A stretch of DNA of 64,000 nt from positions 1 to 64,000 of the forward strand of contig NZ_JANKBZ010000021.1 of NCBI RefSeq assembly GCF_024623785.1, given 5' to 3'. Shown here in pieces: positions 18,399 through 29,062 of this stretch (the first letter of the stretch is position 1; the number at the start of each line of letters is the position of its first letter). The notes under the pieces are model-generated. The model did no database searches and was not told the origin of the DNA. It was given only the letters and a program-made list of their open reading frames with translations. Origin of the DNA: Archangium lipolyticum (GTDB taxonomy: Bacteria > Myxococcota > Myxococcia > Myxococcales > Myxococcaceae). Made by a program: the position numbers and the translations under genes.

Positions 18399-19319
18399 AT
18401 GGCACTCCCCGCCATCGCCCCCTATCCCATGCCCGGCGCGGCCGACCTGCCCAAGAACAAGGTGTCGTGGACGCCGGATCCCAAGCGCGCGGTGCTGCTG
18501 ATCCATGACATGCAGCGTTACTTCCTGGATGCCTTCACCCCCGGCCAGTCGCCGGTGACGGAACTGCTGGCGAACATCCAGCGGTTGAAGCAGCACTGCG
18601 CCTCGCTGGGCATTCCGGTGGTGTACTCGGCCCAGCCCGGTGGTCAGACGCCCGAGCAGCGCGGCCTGCAATTGGATCTCTGGGGGCCTGGCATCAACGG
18701 TGGCCCCCAGCAGAAACAGATCGTCGATGCACTCGCTCCGGGTGAGAACGACATCTTCCTCACCAAGTGGCGCTACAGCGCGTTCATCAAGACCGAGCTG
18801 CTGGAGCTCCTGCGTGAGCGCGGGCGAGACCAGCTGATCATCACCGGGATCTACGCCCACATCGGCTGCCTCCAGACGGCCAGCCATGCGTTCATGCACG
18901 ACGTGCAGGCGTTCCTGGTCGCCGACGCGCTGGGCGATTTCTCCCTGGAAAACCACCAGATGGCGCTGAACTACGCGGCGCGGCTGTGCGCCGTCACCAC
19001 CGTCACGCAGCGGGTCATCGACGAGCTGCGGCCCGCGGTGGCCCAGGGCGAGCAGCCCCTGAGCCTCCAGCAGGTGCGTGAGGATGTCGCGGAGTTGTTG
19101 CTGCAGGGGCCCTCGGAGATCGGTGATGACGAGAACCTGCTCGAGAGGGGGCTCGACTCGATCCGGATCATGAGCCTGGTCGAGCGTTGGCGGCGCACCG
19201 GCGCGGAGATCTCCTTCGTGGAGCTGGCCGAGCGTCCGACCCTGACCGATTGGTACGCACTGCTGTCCTCGAGTGCGCGGGGCGCGACGTCCCAGGGCCG
19301 TTCCCACCACCCCTCGTAG
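18399..19319 (+). CDS. mxcF: Bifunctional isochorismatase / aryl carrier protein
   Basis: The ATG with AAAGGA nine bases ahead was chosen over a TTG six codons upstream. The product has 306 residues. The N-terminal isochorismatase domain keeps Asp 37 (LLIHDMQ), Lys 123 (FLTKWRYSAF) and Gly 156 (YAHIGC), the same positions as in EntB, and hydrolyses isochorismate to the dihydro-DHB used by MxcC. The C-terminal aryl carrier domain has Ser 254 in GLDSIRIM, the phosphopantetheine site loaded by MxcE. It thus links DHB synthesis to the NRPS. Confidence 0.95.
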   Translation: MALPAIAPYPMPGAADLPKNKVSWTPDPKRAVLLIHDMQRYFLDAFTPGQSPVTELLANIQRLKQHCASLGIPVVYSAQPGGQTPEQRGLQLDLWGPGINGGPQQKQIVDALAPGENDIFLTKWRYSAFIKTELLELLRERGRDQLIITGIYAHIGCLQTASHAFMHDVQAFLVADALGDFSLENHQMALNYAARLCAVTTVTQRVIDELRPAVAQGEQPLSLQQVREDVAELLLQGPSEIGDDENLLERGLDSIRIMSLVERWRRTGAEISFVELAERPTLTDWYALLSSSARGATSQGRSHHPS

Positions 19320-19380
19320 TCGACGCAGCGAGGGGGGCAACCCCTCTCGCCGTGTGTCTTCCCCTCAGGAGTACCGAGTG

Positions 19381-22300
19381 ATGCGCGATCCACAGGACGC
19401 CCGCTGGCCGCTGTCGGCGGCCCAGCACGGAATCTGGCTGGGCCAGCAGTTCGACGTCGAGAGCCCGGTGTACAACGCGGGCGAGTGCCTCGAGATACGC
19501 GGACCCGTCGACGTAGGCCTCTTCGAGGCCGCGGTGCGGCAGGCCGTCGGAGAGGCAGAGGCGCTGAACGTGCGCTTCGTGTCGGACGGGCAGGGTCCCG
19601 TGCAGATCCCCGGGCCTCCGCCGGACTGGGCGTTTCAGGTGGTCGACGTCAGCGGCACTCCCGAGCCCTGGGAGGCCGCGCGGGCGTGGATGCGCGAGGA
19701 TCTGACCCGGCCCGTCGATCTCGCTCGCGGGCCGCTCTTCGCTGAGGCGCTGTTCAAGGCCGCGCCCGATCGTTTCTTCTGGTACCAGCGCATCCATCAC
19801 ATCGCCATGGATGGCTTTGGCTTCTCGCTGCTGGCGCGGCGGGTGGCGGAGCTCTACACGGCACGTGTCACCGGCCGGCCCGCCACGGGCGGCTTTGGTT
19901 CACTGCGCGCCGTGCTGGACGAGGACGTGGCCTACCGGGCCGGGCCACAGTATGAGCTCGACCGCGCCTTCTGGGTGGAGCGCCTGGCCGATCGGCCCAC
20001 CCCGGTGACCCTGGCGCCACCCGCTCCCATGTCGAGCAGCTTCGTGCGCCAGACGCGCTACCTGCCCTCCGGCGAGGTGGAGCGGTTGCAGGCGGCCGCG
20101 CGTCAGGCGGGAGTGAGCTGGCCCGACCTCGTGCTCGCGGCCACGGCGGCCTGGCTGCACCGGTTGACCGGCGCTCCGGAGGTGGTGCTCGGCCTGCCGG
20201 TGATGTCGCGGCTCGGCTCGGCCGCGCTGCGTGTGCCGTGCATGGCGATGAACATCGTGCCGCTGCGCGTGCCCGTACGCCCGGGCATCGGGTGGTTCGA
20301 TCTGGCCCGTGAGGTCGCCTCGGAGTTGCGAGTCATGCGGCCTCATCTGCGCTACCGCTACGAGCAGCTCCGTCGCGACCTGCGGCTGGTCGGTGGTCAG
20401 CGCCGGCTGTTCGGCCCGGTGGTCAACATCATGCCGTTCGACTACGCCCTGCGCTTCGCGGGGATGCCGGCCATCGCGCACAACATCTCCGCCGGGCCGG
20501 TCGAGGATCTCTCGATCGGTCTGTATGTCAGGTCCGATGGCGGCGGAGTGCGGGTCGACTTCGACGCAAACCCTGCCTGCTATCGCGCCGAGCAGCTGGA
20601 CGCCCACCAGCGCGATTTCCTCCAGCTCCTGGAATCGCTGGCCGGTGCGCCCGACCAGGTGGTGAGCCGTTCGGGGGCAGGGGAGGGCCACTCGTCCGTA
20701 CTCGACGGAGGGCCGCTTCCCTCGCCAGCGCGCCCGGTGCTGGAGCTGATCTCCGAGCGGGCCCGCGAGCAACCGGACGCGATCGCGGTGGAGCACGGCC
20801 AGCAGCGGCTGAGCTACCGCGAGCTGCTCCAGTCCGCTCGCGTGATGGCGGACCAGCTCGTCGACGCGGGCGTGCGGCCCGACACCCCCGTGGCGGTGAT
20901 GCTGCCAAGGGGAATCGATGCGATCGTGGCGAGCCTGGGGGTGCTGTTCTCCGGGGCGGGTTACCTGCCGCTCGATCCTCTCGGGCCCTCGTCCAGGACC
21001 GCGGCGATCCTCGAGGATGCCGCTCCCTCGTTGATCATCAGCGCCGATCCGGCGGCCCCGGGCCGGCCGGTCGTGCGAAGGAATGAGCGGAGCGCGTCGG
21101 GCTTGCCCCATACGCCTACCCCCGCGCAGACGACGGAAGAGCAGCTGGCGTATGTCATCTACACCTCCGGCTCGACCGGCCAGCCCAATGGTGTGCAGAT
21201 CACCCGGGGCGCGCTGGCCCACTTCGTGGTGGGGGCGACGCAGCGCTACGGGATGAGCCGTGAGGACCGGGTGTTGCAGTTCGCGCCGCTGCACTTCGAT
21301 GCCAGTGTCGAGGAGATCTTCCTGACCCTGTGCGCTGGCGCGAAGCTGGTGCTGCGCACCGATGAGATGCTCCAGTCGGTGCCGCGGCTGCTCGAGGCCT
21401 GTGCTGAGTACGGCATCACCGTGTTGGATCTGCCCACGGCGTTCTGGCACGAGCTGGCCTATGCGGTCTCGACTGGGGCGGCCCGTCTGCCCTCCTGCAT
21501 CCGCACGGTGATCATCGGCGGCGAGGCCGCGTTGCCCGAGCGGGTCGCGCGTTGGCGCGCCGCCGTCGGACCCGAGGTGACGCTGCTCAATACCTACGGC
21601 CCCACCGAGGCCACCGTGGTGGCCACCGTCGCCACGCTCAGCGGTGGCTCCGAGACCGTGCCCGCCGGTGAGGAGGTCCCGATCGGCCGTCCGCTCCCGG
21701 GTGTCCGCGCGGCTCTCGTCGATAAACACGGGCAGCTCGCCGCTCCGGGCACCGAGGGCGAGCTGTTCCTGGTGGGCGGCGGTCTGGCGCGTGGCTATCT
21801 GGGACGCCCGGAGCTGGACGCTGCGCGCTTCACACTGCTCGACGCGCTGCCCGGCCGGCCGCGCGCCTACCGCACCGGTGACAGGGTCCGCGTGCGCGAG
21901 GATGGGCAGCTGGTGTTCGTCGGCCGCGTCGATGACGAGTTCAAGATCAGCGGCCACCGGATCGACCCGGCCGAGGTCGAGACCGTGCTGCTGGGCCACC
22001 CCGGCGTGCGTGAAGCCGCCGTGGTCGGACAGAGTCTGCCAGGAGGCACGAAGCGGCTGTGCGCGCACATCGTGGCGGCTGCGCCCGCTCCCTCGGCGAC
22101 GGAGCTGCGCCGGTATCTGCTGGCGGAGCTGCCCGCGCCCATGGTGCCCGGTGCCTTCGTGTTCTCCGAGCGCCTGCCCCGGACCAGCACGAACAAGATC
22201 GATCGGTCCGCGCTGCGCCGCATGCTGCCCACCGAGGAATCCGCCTCGGCGGCCAACGCGGCCACGGAGCTCGAGCGCGTGGTGCTGCGCGTCTGGGAGG

Positions 22301-23682
22301 AGGTCCTGGGCATGAGCGGCATGTCCGCGCAGGACGACTTCTTCGACCTTGGCGGGCAGTCGCTCCAGAGCATCCAGGTGGCCAACCGGCTCAGCGTGGC
22401 CCTGGGCCGCGAGGTTCCCGTCGCCACCGTGTTCCGTCATCCGACCGCCGCCGGGTTGGCGCAGGTGTTGGAGCGGGGCACGGATGCCGGGCCGGAAAGC
22501 GGGGGTCTCACCGCCGCCATGCTCGCGGATGCCGAGTTGTCCGAGGAGCTCGTTCCCCGGGAGCTTCGGTCTTCGAGCCAGGCGCAGCAGGCTCCGCTCC
22601 GGCAGGTCCTGCTGACCGGTGCCACCGGCTTCGTCGGCGCGCACCTGCTCGACCAGTTGCTGCGCCAGACGGATGCGCGGGTGGTCTGCCCGGTGCGTGC
22701 CAACGATGAGGCACATGCGATGGAGCGGATTCGCGAGGCCCTGGTGTCCCAGTGGCTCCCGACCACCGGCCTCGCCGAGCGGGTGCTGGCACTGCCGGCG
22801 GATCTGTCGCAGCCGATGCTGGGGCTGGGCTCCACGCGGTTCCACGGGCTGGCGGCCGAGTGCGACGCCGTCTACCACAACGCCGCGGTGGTCAGCGTCG
22901 TGCGCGAGTACGGCAGCCTTCAGGCGGTCAACGTGCGGGGGACTCGCGAGCTGCTGCGGCTGGCCGCCGCCGTGCGCCCCAAGCCCTTCCACTACGTCTC
23001 CACGCTGGCGGTGGCCCCGCAGGCGAACCTCAGCCCCGAGGTCCCCGAGGAGTTCGTGCCCGCGCACCCCGGTCTGCGCGACGGCTATCAGCAGAGCAAA
23101 TGGGTGGCGGAGCGGCTGGTCCAACAGGCGGCCGAGCGCGGATTGCCGGTGGCGGTCTACCGGCTCGGGCGGGTCGTTGGCGCGCCCGACAGCGGCATCG
23201 TCAATCCGCAGGATCTGGTCTGGCGCATCCTGCTGGCGGGCATCCCCGCGGGGGCGCTCCCCACGCTCGACGTGAGCGAGTCCTGGACGCCGGTGGACTA
23301 CGTGGCCCGGGCGCTCGTGCGGCTCTCGCTGGTGCCACGGCCGGGGACGGTCTTCAACCTCACGCCCGTCCCGGAGGTCCGGCTGATCGAGCTGTTCGGC
23401 TGGGCCCGTGACTACGGCTACAAGGTCGAGCTGTTCCCGGTTCCCGAGTGGCGCGCGCGCGTGGCCGAGCGCGCGGGCAACGCGGACAACAGCACCACGC
23501 TGGCGTTCTTCGACCTGCGCTCGGGCTCGGCGGAGCCCGTCTTCGGCCTGGGGCCCATCCGCAGCGAGCGGGTGACACAGGCCCTGGAGGGCAGCGGCAT
23601 CTCCTGCCCGGTGGCCGACCGCCAACTGTTCTACCGCTACCTGGACTACTGCGTGGAGCACGGGCTCCTCCCCAGGCCTTGA
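19381..23682 (+). CDS. mxcG: Myxochelin synthetase, NRPS C-A-PCP-R
   Basis: The ATG with CAGGAG ahead gives 1433 residues. The condensation domain (about 8-450) has the catalytic HHIAMDG. The adenylation domain (about 460-960) has [25 protein letters not shown] and the NKIDR lysine; its first pocket residues after FDAS read D-A-..E, compatible with a basic amino acid. The PCP has DLGGQSLQS (about 990). The terminal thioester reductase domain (about 1075-1433) has TGATGFVG and the YQQSK active-site pair. This is the MxcG architecture: two DHB units are joined to lysine and the thioester is released by reduction to an alcohol (myxochelin A), not by a thioesterase as in EntF. Confidence 0.95.
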   Translation: MRDPQDARWPLSAAQHGIWLGQQFDVESPVYNAGECLEIRGPVDVGLFEAAVRQAVGEAEALNVRFVSDGQGPVQIPGPPPDWAFQVVDVSGTPEPWEAARAWMREDLTRPVDLARGPLFAEALFKAAPDRFFWYQRIHHIAMDGFGFSLLARRVAELYTARVTGRPATGGFGSLRAVLDEDVAYRAGPQYELDRAFWVERLADRPTPVTLAPPAPMSSSFVRQTRYLPSGEVERLQAAARQAGVSWPDLVLAATAAWLHRLTGAPEVVLGLPVMSRLGSAALRVPCMAMNIVPLRVPVRPGIGWFDLAREVASELRVMRPHLRYRYEQLRRDLRLVGGQRRLFGPVVNIMPFDYALRFAGMPAIAHNISAGPVEDLSIGLYVRSDGGGVRVDFDANPACYRAEQLDAHQRDFLQLLESLAGAPDQVVSRSGAGEGHSSVLDGGPLPSPARPVLELISERAREQPDAIAVEHGQQRLSYRELLQSARVMADQLVDAGVRPDTPVAVMLPRGIDAIVASLGVLFSGAGYLPLDPLGPSSRTAAILEDAAPSLIISADPAAPGRPVVRRNERSASGLPHTPTPAQTTEEQLAYVIYTSGSTGQPNGVQITRGALAHFVVGATQRYGMSREDRVLQFAPLHFDASVEEIFLTLCAGAKLVLRTDEMLQSVPRLLEACAEYGITVLDLPTAFWHELAYAVSTGAARLPSCIRTVIIGGEAALPERVARWRAAVGPEVTLLNTYGPTEATVVATVATLSGGSETVPAGEEVPIGRPLPGVRAALVDKHGQLAAPGTEGELFLVGGGLARGYLGRPELDAARFTLLDALPGRPRAYRTGDRVRVREDGQLVFVGRVDDEFKISGHRIDPAEVETVLLGHPGVREAAVVGQSLPGGTKRLCAHIVAAAPAPSATELRRYLLAELPAPMVPGAFVFSERLPRTSTNKIDRSALRRMLPTEESASAANAATELERVVLRVWEEVLGMSGMSAQDDFFDLGGQSLQSIQVANRLSVALGREVPVATVFRHPTAAGLAQVLERGTDAGPESGGLTAAMLADAELSEELVPRELRSSSQAQQAPLRQVLLTGATGFVGAHLLDQLLRQTDARVVCPVRANDEAHAMERIREALVSQWLPTTGLAERVLALPADLSQPMLGLGSTRFHGLAAECDAVYHNAAVVSVVREYGSLQAVNVRGTRELLRLAAAVRPKPFHYVSTLAVAPQANLSPEVPEEFVPAHPGLRDGYQQSKWVAERLVQQAAERGLPVAVYRLGRVVGAPDSGIVNPQDLVWRILLAGIPAGALPTLDVSESWTPVDYVARALVRLSLVPRPGTVFNLTPVPEVRLIELFGWARDYGYKVELFPVPEWRARVAERAGNADNSTTLAFFDLRSGSAEPVFGLGPIRSERVTQALEGSGISCPVADRQLFYRYLDYCVEHGLLPRP

Positions 23683-23719
23683 CGACTTCTCCAGTCCCCC
23701 TTCTCGAAACGGTACTTCT

Positions 23720-25096
23720 GTGACGACCCGAAACTGGACCCCCCACTCCTGGCGGGAGAAGCCCGCCAACCACATCCCGGACGACTATCCGGATCCTCTC
23801 GCGCTCGCTCGCACCGAGGCCGAGCTGTCGCGCCTGCCTCCCCTGGTCTTCGCGGCCGAGTCACGCCGCCTGACGGCCTCGCTCGCCCAGGTCGCCGAGG
23901 GCAAGGCGTTCCTGCTGCAGGGTGGTGACTGCGCAGAGAGCTTCAAGGAGTTCACGGCCGACAACATCCGCGACACCTTCCGGCTCATCCTCCAGATGGC
24001 GGTGGTGCTCACCTTCGCGGGGGGCCGTCCGGTGGTGAAGGTGGGCCGGATCGCCGGGCAGTTCGCCAAGCCCCGCTCCAGCTCCGTCGAGACCGTCAAT
24101 GGCGTCACCCTGCCGGCCTATCGCGGCGACATCATCAACGGCATGGACTTCGATCCCGCCGAGCGCACGCCGGATCCGAAGCGGCTGCTCAAGGCCTATC
24201 ACCAGTCCTCGGCCACGCTGAACCTGCTGCGCTCCTTCTCGCAGGGCGGCTACGCGGACCTCTGCGAGCTGCACCGGTGGACGCTCGACTTCATCGCGGG
24301 CAGCTCGCAGGGCGACCGCTACCGCGGGCTGGCGGACAAGATCTTCGAGTCCCTGTGCTTCATGCGCACCCTCTGCGTGACCCCCGAGCACCAGCCCTCC
24401 CTGGGCCCGGTCGACGTCTTCACCAGCCATGAGGCCCTGCTCCTGAACGTCGAGCAGGCCATGACCCGCGTCGATTCCGCGTCGGGGGATTGGTACGACA
24501 CCTCCGCGCACATGCTGTGGATCGGCGAGCGGACGCGCCAGCTCGACGGGGCCCACGTGGAGTTCATGCGGGGCATCAAGAATCCCATCGGCCTCAAGTG
24601 CGGTCCGACGATGGAGCCGGACGACTTGCTGCGGCTGATCGACGTCCTCAACCCCAAGGCCATCCCCGGGCGGCTGACGCTCATCGGCCGCTTCGGCGCG
24701 GACAAGGCCGCGGAGTGTCTGCCCAGGCTGATGGCCGCCACCCGGCGCGATGGCCGCCCCGTGGTCTGGTCGATCGACCCGATGCACGGCAACACGCTCA
24801 AGGCGAGCAACGGGTACAAGACGCGGCCCTTCGACCGCATCCTGTCGGAGGTGAAGACCTTCCTTCAGGTCGCCTCCGCCGAGGGCGTCCACCCGGGCGG
24901 TCTCCACCTGGAGATGACCGGACAGAACGTCACCGAGTGCCTGGGCGGCGCCCGGGCGGTGACCGAGGACGAGCTGTCCAGCCGGTACCACACCCACTGC
25001 GACCCGCGACTCAACGCGGACCAGGCGCTGCAACTCGCCTTCCTCGTGGCGGAGACGCTCCAGTCGCTGCGAGACCCCCAGGTCCGGGCGGCCTGA
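23720..25096 (+). CDS. Class II 3-deoxy-D-arabino-heptulosonate 7-phosphate synthase
   Basis: The start is a GTG 37 nt after mxcG. The product has 458 residues, typical of the plant-like class II (AroA-II) family. The hallmark N-terminus [12 protein letters not shown], the [11 protein letters not shown] stretch, the [14 protein letters not shown] motif and the metal/PEP-binding [18 protein letters not shown] region are all present. It condenses erythrose 4-phosphate with phosphoenolpyruvate, the entry step of the shikimate pathway. A private copy between mxcG and the receptor should raise chorismate supply under iron limitation. Similar DAHP synthase genes are known in myxochelin loci. Confidence 0.93.
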   Translation: MTTRNWTPHSWREKPANHIPDDYPDPLALARTEAELSRLPPLVFAAESRRLTASLAQVAEGKAFLLQGGDCAESFKEFTADNIRDTFRLILQMAVVLTFAGGRPVVKVGRIAGQFAKPRSSSVETVNGVTLPAYRGDIINGMDFDPAERTPDPKRLLKAYHQSSATLNLLRSFSQGGYADLCELHRWTLDFIAGSSQGDRYRGLADKIFESLCFMRTLCVTPEHQPSLGPVDVFTSHEALLLNVEQAMTRVDSASGDWYDTSAHMLWIGERTRQLDGAHVEFMRGIKNPIGLKCGPTMEPDDLLRLIDVLNPKAIPGRLTLIGRFGADKAAECLPRLMAATRRDGRPVVWSIDPMHGNTLKASNGYKTRPFDRILSEVKTFLQVASAEGVHPGGLHLEMTGQNVTECLGGARAVTEDELSSRYHTHCDPRLNADQALQLAFLVAETLQSLRDPQVRAA

Positions 25097-25110
25097 GCCG
25101 GAGATCCTCC

Positions 25111-25177
25111 TTGACAGGACAGGCCCCGCGGGACTAGCTCTGCCCCGAAAATGAGAATGAGAACCATTTTCATAATC
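25111..25177 (+). promoter_or_regulatory. Fur-regulated promoter of mxcH
   Basis: A perfect -35 hexamer TTGACA (25111-25116) lies 36 nt before a Fur box with arms GAGAATGAGAA (25153-25163) and TTTTCATAATC (25167-25177) around CCA. This is nearly the same core as in front of mxcC and at nearly the same spacing. The box overlaps the first codons of the mxcH reading frame, so the mRNA leader must be very short or the true start lies further on. Confidence 0.82.
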
Positions 25178-27742
25178 CCCGGCGCGTCTGGGGATCATGC
25201 CAGGAGCGGAGTTCGCGGCCTGTTCGTCCCGGCGGTGCTGGCGGGGCTTCTCGTGTCCGGCCTGGCCCAGGCGGGACAGGTTCCACCAGGAGGAGCGGGG
25301 GAGGCGGCGAAGGACGCCTCGGAGCAGGTGTCCGCTCCACAGGCTCCGGCGCTCGAGCCACCGAAGCTGTTGGAGTTCGTCGAGGCGCGGTACCCGGCCC
25401 TGGCGGAGCGCGAGCGGCTCGAGGCCCGGGTTCCCCTCCGGCTCACGCTCGACGCGAGCGGCACCGTCACGGAGGCGGAGGTGCTCGAGCCCGCCGGACA
25501 TGGCTTCGACGAGGCGGCCCGCGAGGCGGCACTCCGCTTCCGTTTCGAGCCGGCGAAGCGCAACGGCACGGCGATGCCCTCGCGCATCCTCTATACCTAC
25601 GAGTTCCGTCTGCCCCCGCAGGAGCCTCCTCCTCCTCCGGCCGAAGCCGCCGAGCCCGTGCCTCCGTCCTCCGTTGCGCCCGGCCCGGATGCCGCCAACG
25701 AGGAGCCCATCGAGGTCACCGTCGAGGGTGAGTCCGAAGCGGAGCGCCGGCGCCAGTCCGCCGAAGCGGTCCAGGTGATCGAGACCGAGACCATGCAGCG
25801 CGAGGCCGCCGACATGGGAACGGCCCTGGCCCGTACGGAGAACGTGGGGGTGCGCCGCGCGGGAGGACTTGGCAGCCGCACGCGCTTCTCCCTCGCCGGG
25901 CTCACGGATGAGCAGATCCGCTTCTTCGTCGACGGCATCCCGCTCGAGCTGGCGGGCTTCGGGCCCAACATCTCCAACGTCCCCGTCAACCTGGTCCAGC
26001 GTATCGATATCTACCAGGGCGTCGTGCCGATCCGCTTCGGCGCCGATGCCCTGGGGGGCGCGGTCCAGCTCGTCACCGACCAGGAGATCCGCGGGACGAG
26101 CGCCGACGCGTCCTACGAGCTCGGGTCCTTCGACACGCATCGCCTCACGGCGGGTGGACGGCACTTCCAGGAGTCCACCGGGTTGTTCGTCCGGGCCAAT
26201 GGCTTCTTCGATTACGCCAGGAATGACTATCCCATGAACGTCCTGGCCGAAGACGATCTGGGGAGGCTCAAACCCGCGCGCGTCTATCGCTTTCATGATG
26301 GCTACCGGGCCGCGGGTGGCGGTGTCGAAGCGGGCTTCGTGGATCGGCCCTGGGCCAGGCGTCTGCTCCTGCGCGCGTTCCTGGGGACGTACGACAAGGA
26401 GATCCAGCACAACCCCGCCATGACGGTGCCGTATGGCGGAGTGGACTCCGGCGAGCTCTCGGGTGGAGCCACCCTCCGCTTCGAGCAGCTCTTCTCCCAG
26501 GTGTTCTCGGTCGACGCGGTCGCTGGCTACACCTTGCGCCAGACGAGCTTCATGGACCTCGACCAGTGTGCCTACAACTGGTTCGGCCGCTGCATCCGGG
26601 AGCTTCCGCAGCAGGGTGAAATCGAGTCGCGTGCCGTCGAGCGGTACGTGGATCAGCACACCGGTTTCGCACGGCTCAACCTGGGGTGGAATGTCTCCGA
26701 GTCCCAGACGCTTCGCTTCTCGCTCGCGCCGACGTTCGTGACCCGCAGTGGCGAGGACAAGCGTCTGCGCGCCCGGCAGCAGGTCGACCCGCTCGACAGC
26801 GAGCGCGACCTGTTCTCGCTGGTCAGCGGTCTCGAATACGAGCTCGATGCCCTCGACGAGCGCCTCGAGAACATCGCCTTCGTCAAGGATTACCTCCAGC
26901 TGGCGCGTGCGGAGAAGCTCCTGCCCAGTGGTGTCTTCCAACCTCTCGAGCAGAATACCCACGAAGTGGGCGTGGGCGACAGCGTCCGGTTCCGGCTCTC
27001 CCAGCGGCTCTACGCGAAGGCTTCCTATGAATGGGCCACGCGCCTGCTGCGTCCGGACGAGCTCTTCGGCGATGGGATGCTCATCAACGAGAACCTCGAC
27101 CTGGAGCCCGAGACCAGTCACAACGTCAACCTCGGACTCACTTTCGATACCGAGCAGCTGCCGGCGGGCGCGTTTCGCGCCAGCGTGAATGGGTTCGGAC
27201 GCCTCGCGGACCATCTCATCATCCTCACGGGCAAGGAGAGCTTCTTCACCTACCAGAACGTCTACGCGGCCCGCGCCTTGGGGGCCGCCGGCGCGGTGGG
27301 GTGGACCTCTCCGGGGCAATACCTGTCACTCGACGGCAACGTCACCTGGCAGGACTTCCGCAACATCTCCAGCGAAGGCGACTTCGGTTCCTTCGAGGGC
27401 AAGCGCATTCCGAACCGCCCCTACCTGCTGGCCAATGGCAGTGCCCGCTTCCAGCTCGCGAGTCTGTTGAGCCCTCAGGACGAGCTCTCGCTGACGTGGC
27501 ACTCCCGCTACACCCACCAGTTCTTTCGTTCGTGGGAAGGCGCGGGCACCCGGGACAGCAAGATGGTGATTCCATCGCAGCTGCTGCACTCGCTCGTCTT
27601 CACCTATGTCACCCGCGCCGCGTCCACCACGCTGAGCTGGACGATCGACGTGCAGAACCTGACCGACGCGCCCTCTTTCGACTTCTACGGAATACAGCGC
27701 CCCGGGCGGAGCATCTTCGCCAAGCTCACGGTGGCGCTCTGA
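25151..27742 (+). CDS. mxcH: TonB-dependent ferric siderophore receptor with N-terminal TonB-like domain
   Basis: The frame has 863 residues. A hydrophobic signal region ends LAQAG near residue 42. Residues about 70-155 match the TonB C-terminal domain (VPLRLTLDASGTVTEAEV, GHGFDEAAREAALRFRFEPA), normally found in the energizer rather than the receptor. A Pro-rich linker precedes the plug (about 190-320, with FFVDGIPLELAGFG and IDIYQGVVPIRFGADALGG), then a 22-strand-type barrel ending in LTVAL. It should import ferric myxochelin. The ATG used, and another two codons on, lie at the 5' edge of the Fur box with no ribosome site, so the start is uncertain; there is no later in-frame ATG or GTG ahead of the signal core. 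Confidence 0.9.
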   Translation: MRMRTIFIIPGASGDHARSGVRGLFVPAVLAGLLVSGLAQAGQVPPGGAGEAAKDASEQVSAPQAPALEPPKLLEFVEARYPALAERERLEARVPLRLTLDASGTVTEAEVLEPAGHGFDEAAREAALRFRFEPAKRNGTAMPSRILYTYEFRLPPQEPPPPPAEAAEPVPPSSVAPGPDAANEEPIEVTVEGESEAERRRQSAEAVQVIETETMQREAADMGTALARTENVGVRRAGGLGSRTRFSLAGLTDEQIRFFVDGIPLELAGFGPNISNVPVNLVQRIDIYQGVVPIRFGADALGGAVQLVTDQEIRGTSADASYELGSFDTHRLTAGGRHFQESTGLFVRANGFFDYARNDYPMNVLAEDDLGRLKPARVYRFHDGYRAAGGGVEAGFVDRPWARRLLLRAFLGTYDKEIQHNPAMTVPYGGVDSGELSGGATLRFEQLFSQVFSVDAVAGYTLRQTSFMDLDQCAYNWFGRCIRELPQQGEIESRAVERYVDQHTGFARLNLGWNVSESQTLRFSLAPTFVTRSGEDKRLRARQQVDPLDSERDLFSLVSGLEYELDALDERLENIAFVKDYLQLARAEKLLPSGVFQPLEQNTHEVGVGDSVRFRLSQRLYAKASYEWATRLLRPDELFGDGMLINENLDLEPETSHNVNLGLTFDTEQLPAGAFRASVNGFGRLADHLIILTGKESFFTYQNVYAARALGAAGAVGWTSPGQYLSLDGNVTWQDFRNISSEGDFGSFEGKRIPNRPYLLANGSARFQLASLLSPQDELSLTWHSRYTHQFFRSWEGAGTRDSKMVIPSQLLHSLVFTYVTRAASTTLSWTIDVQNLTDAPSFDFYGIQRPGRSIFAKLTVAL

Positions 27743-27797
27743 CTCGCAGGACCCCCACACAAGCAGTACGACTCCAGACAGTAGAAAGGCATCTCAC

Positions 27798-29024
27798 GTG
27801 AAGCTCGCGACTCCTCTTCGCTCCCTCCGCTTCGTCACGGCGCTCGCCCTCCCGCTCCTCGCCGGTTGCGACCCCGATGACACGACCGACCCGGGCGGTC
27901 CTTCCACCGGTCCGCTGTATGCCATCACGACGCAGATCCTCACGGCCGATGAGCCCGTGAGCTACATCCTGCTGACGGACAAGGTGGACCACACCGAGCC
28001 GCTGGCCCTGGATGAGAAGGCCATCGAGGTTCCCGGGCGCGCGCTCGGCGTTGGCATTCCGAAGTCGGGCCACCTCTACGTGGCTGGAGACGAGGGCGCC
28101 ACGGTCACCCGCTATACCCTGTCGAGCGACGGGCGCCTGGTGCCGTCGGGCGTCGTGAGCTTCGCGGGCAAGGGCGTGTCGTCGATTGGCGAGTACCAGA
28201 GCCAGTTCCAATTCGTCTCGCCGACCAAGGCGTACTACTTCGATGGGCGCACCTCGCAGGCCATCGTCTGGAACCCCTCCGACATGACGGTCACGGGGAG
28301 CATCAACCTCACTGGCATCTCCGTCGAGGGCGCGATCCTGACCTTCTCCGCGGTGCCGATCCGCCGCGAGAACCAGGTGATCATGCCCCTGGGCTGGCGC
28401 CCGGCCACGGGGATTGGCATCGTCAAGCAGGCCGGCGTGGTCGTCATCGACACGAGGACCGACACGGCGACGATCGTGAAGGACGATCGCTGCGGCTATG
28501 TACGCGAGGGCGTCGTTGGCCCCGACGGCATGGTCTACATCGCGACGGAGGTGTACGGCTCGGCGGTGCGCCGGATGGCGGGCGAGAACACGCCGGTGCC
28601 TTGCGTGCTCAAGTTCGATCCCCAGACGCTCAAGTTCGATCCTTCCTTCTTCGTGGAGCTCAGCACGCTCGCCAAGGGGAGCACCGCCGGCACGCTGTTC
28701 CCTGGCTCCAATGGGAACGTCTACCTGCGTGTCCTCGATGAGAGCATCTACACGGTGAAGGACGGAACGCACCCCCGGCTCGTGGCGAGCGCCCCGGCGT
28801 GGAAGTGGTGGAAGGTCGAGTTCAACCCCCTGTCCGCCACGCCCGTCGCGTCGCTCCCGGCGAGCACCGGCAGCTCCTTCCTGTACCAGGCCGATGACCG
28901 GCTCCTCTTCTCCGAGTTCGCCAGCGGGTCGACGGCGACGAGCCTCCGTGAGCTGACGGACCAGAGCGGCAAGGTGACGACGACCTTCCAGGGCGTCGCC
29001 TTCTCCTTCCTCCAGGTTCGCTGA
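27798..29024 (+). CDS. Iron-locus lipoprotein, predicted beta-propeller
   Basis: A GTG start with AGAAAGG ahead gives 408 residues. The signal peptide ends in the lipobox LLAGC with Asp at +2. The rest is a series of short beta-rich blocks (GYVREGVVGPDGMVYIATEVYG, GTLFPGSNGNVYLRV) that look like blades of a propeller, similar in style to the DUF4374 lipoproteins encoded beside TonB receptors in other phyla. Its place between mxcH and exbB suggests a periplasmic role in siderophore capture or iron release, but nothing in the sequence proves binding. It is followed by a strong hairpin. Confidence 0.75.
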   Translation: MKLATPLRSLRFVTALALPLLAGCDPDDTTDPGGPSTGPLYAITTQILTADEPVSYILLTDKVDHTEPLALDEKAIEVPGRALGVGIPKSGHLYVAGDEGATVTRYTLSSDGRLVPSGVVSFAGKGVSSIGEYQSQFQFVSPTKAYYFDGRTSQAIVWNPSDMTVTGSINLTGISVEGAILTFSAVPIRRENQVIMPLGWRPATGIGIVKQAGVVVIDTRTDTATIVKDDRCGYVREGVVGPDGMVYIATEVYGSAVRRMAGENTPVPCVLKFDPQTLKFDPSFFVELSTLAKGSTAGTLFPGSNGNVYLRVLDESIYTVKDGTHPRLVASAPAWKWWKVEFNPLSATPVASLPASTGSSFLYQADDRLLFSEFASGSTATSLRELTDQSGKVTTTFQGVAFSFLQVR

Positions 29025-29037
29025 GCCACAGCAGGGA

Positions 29038-29062
29038 GGCGGCCCCCTTCGCGGGGGCCGCC
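29038..29062 (+). terminator. GC-rich stem-loop before exbB
   Basis: GGCGGCCCCC (29038-29047) pairs perfectly with GGGGGCCGCC (29053-29062) around a TTCGC loop. It begins 13 nt after the lipoprotein stop. There is no T-run, so it may act as a Rho-independent pause, an mRNA stabiliser, or an attenuator setting the ExbB/ExbD/TonB level below that of the receptor. Confidence 0.55.

Noticed and set aside
19900-23775. 1291-codon open frame opposite mxcG
   Set aside because: The sense strand encodes a full NRPS with all core motifs; the antisense product is low-complexity Arg/His/Gly sequence.
23861-27319. 1152-codon open frame spanning the antisense of the DAHP synthase and mxcH
   Set aside because: It runs across two real genes, their gap and a Fur-box promoter, which a real gene would not do.
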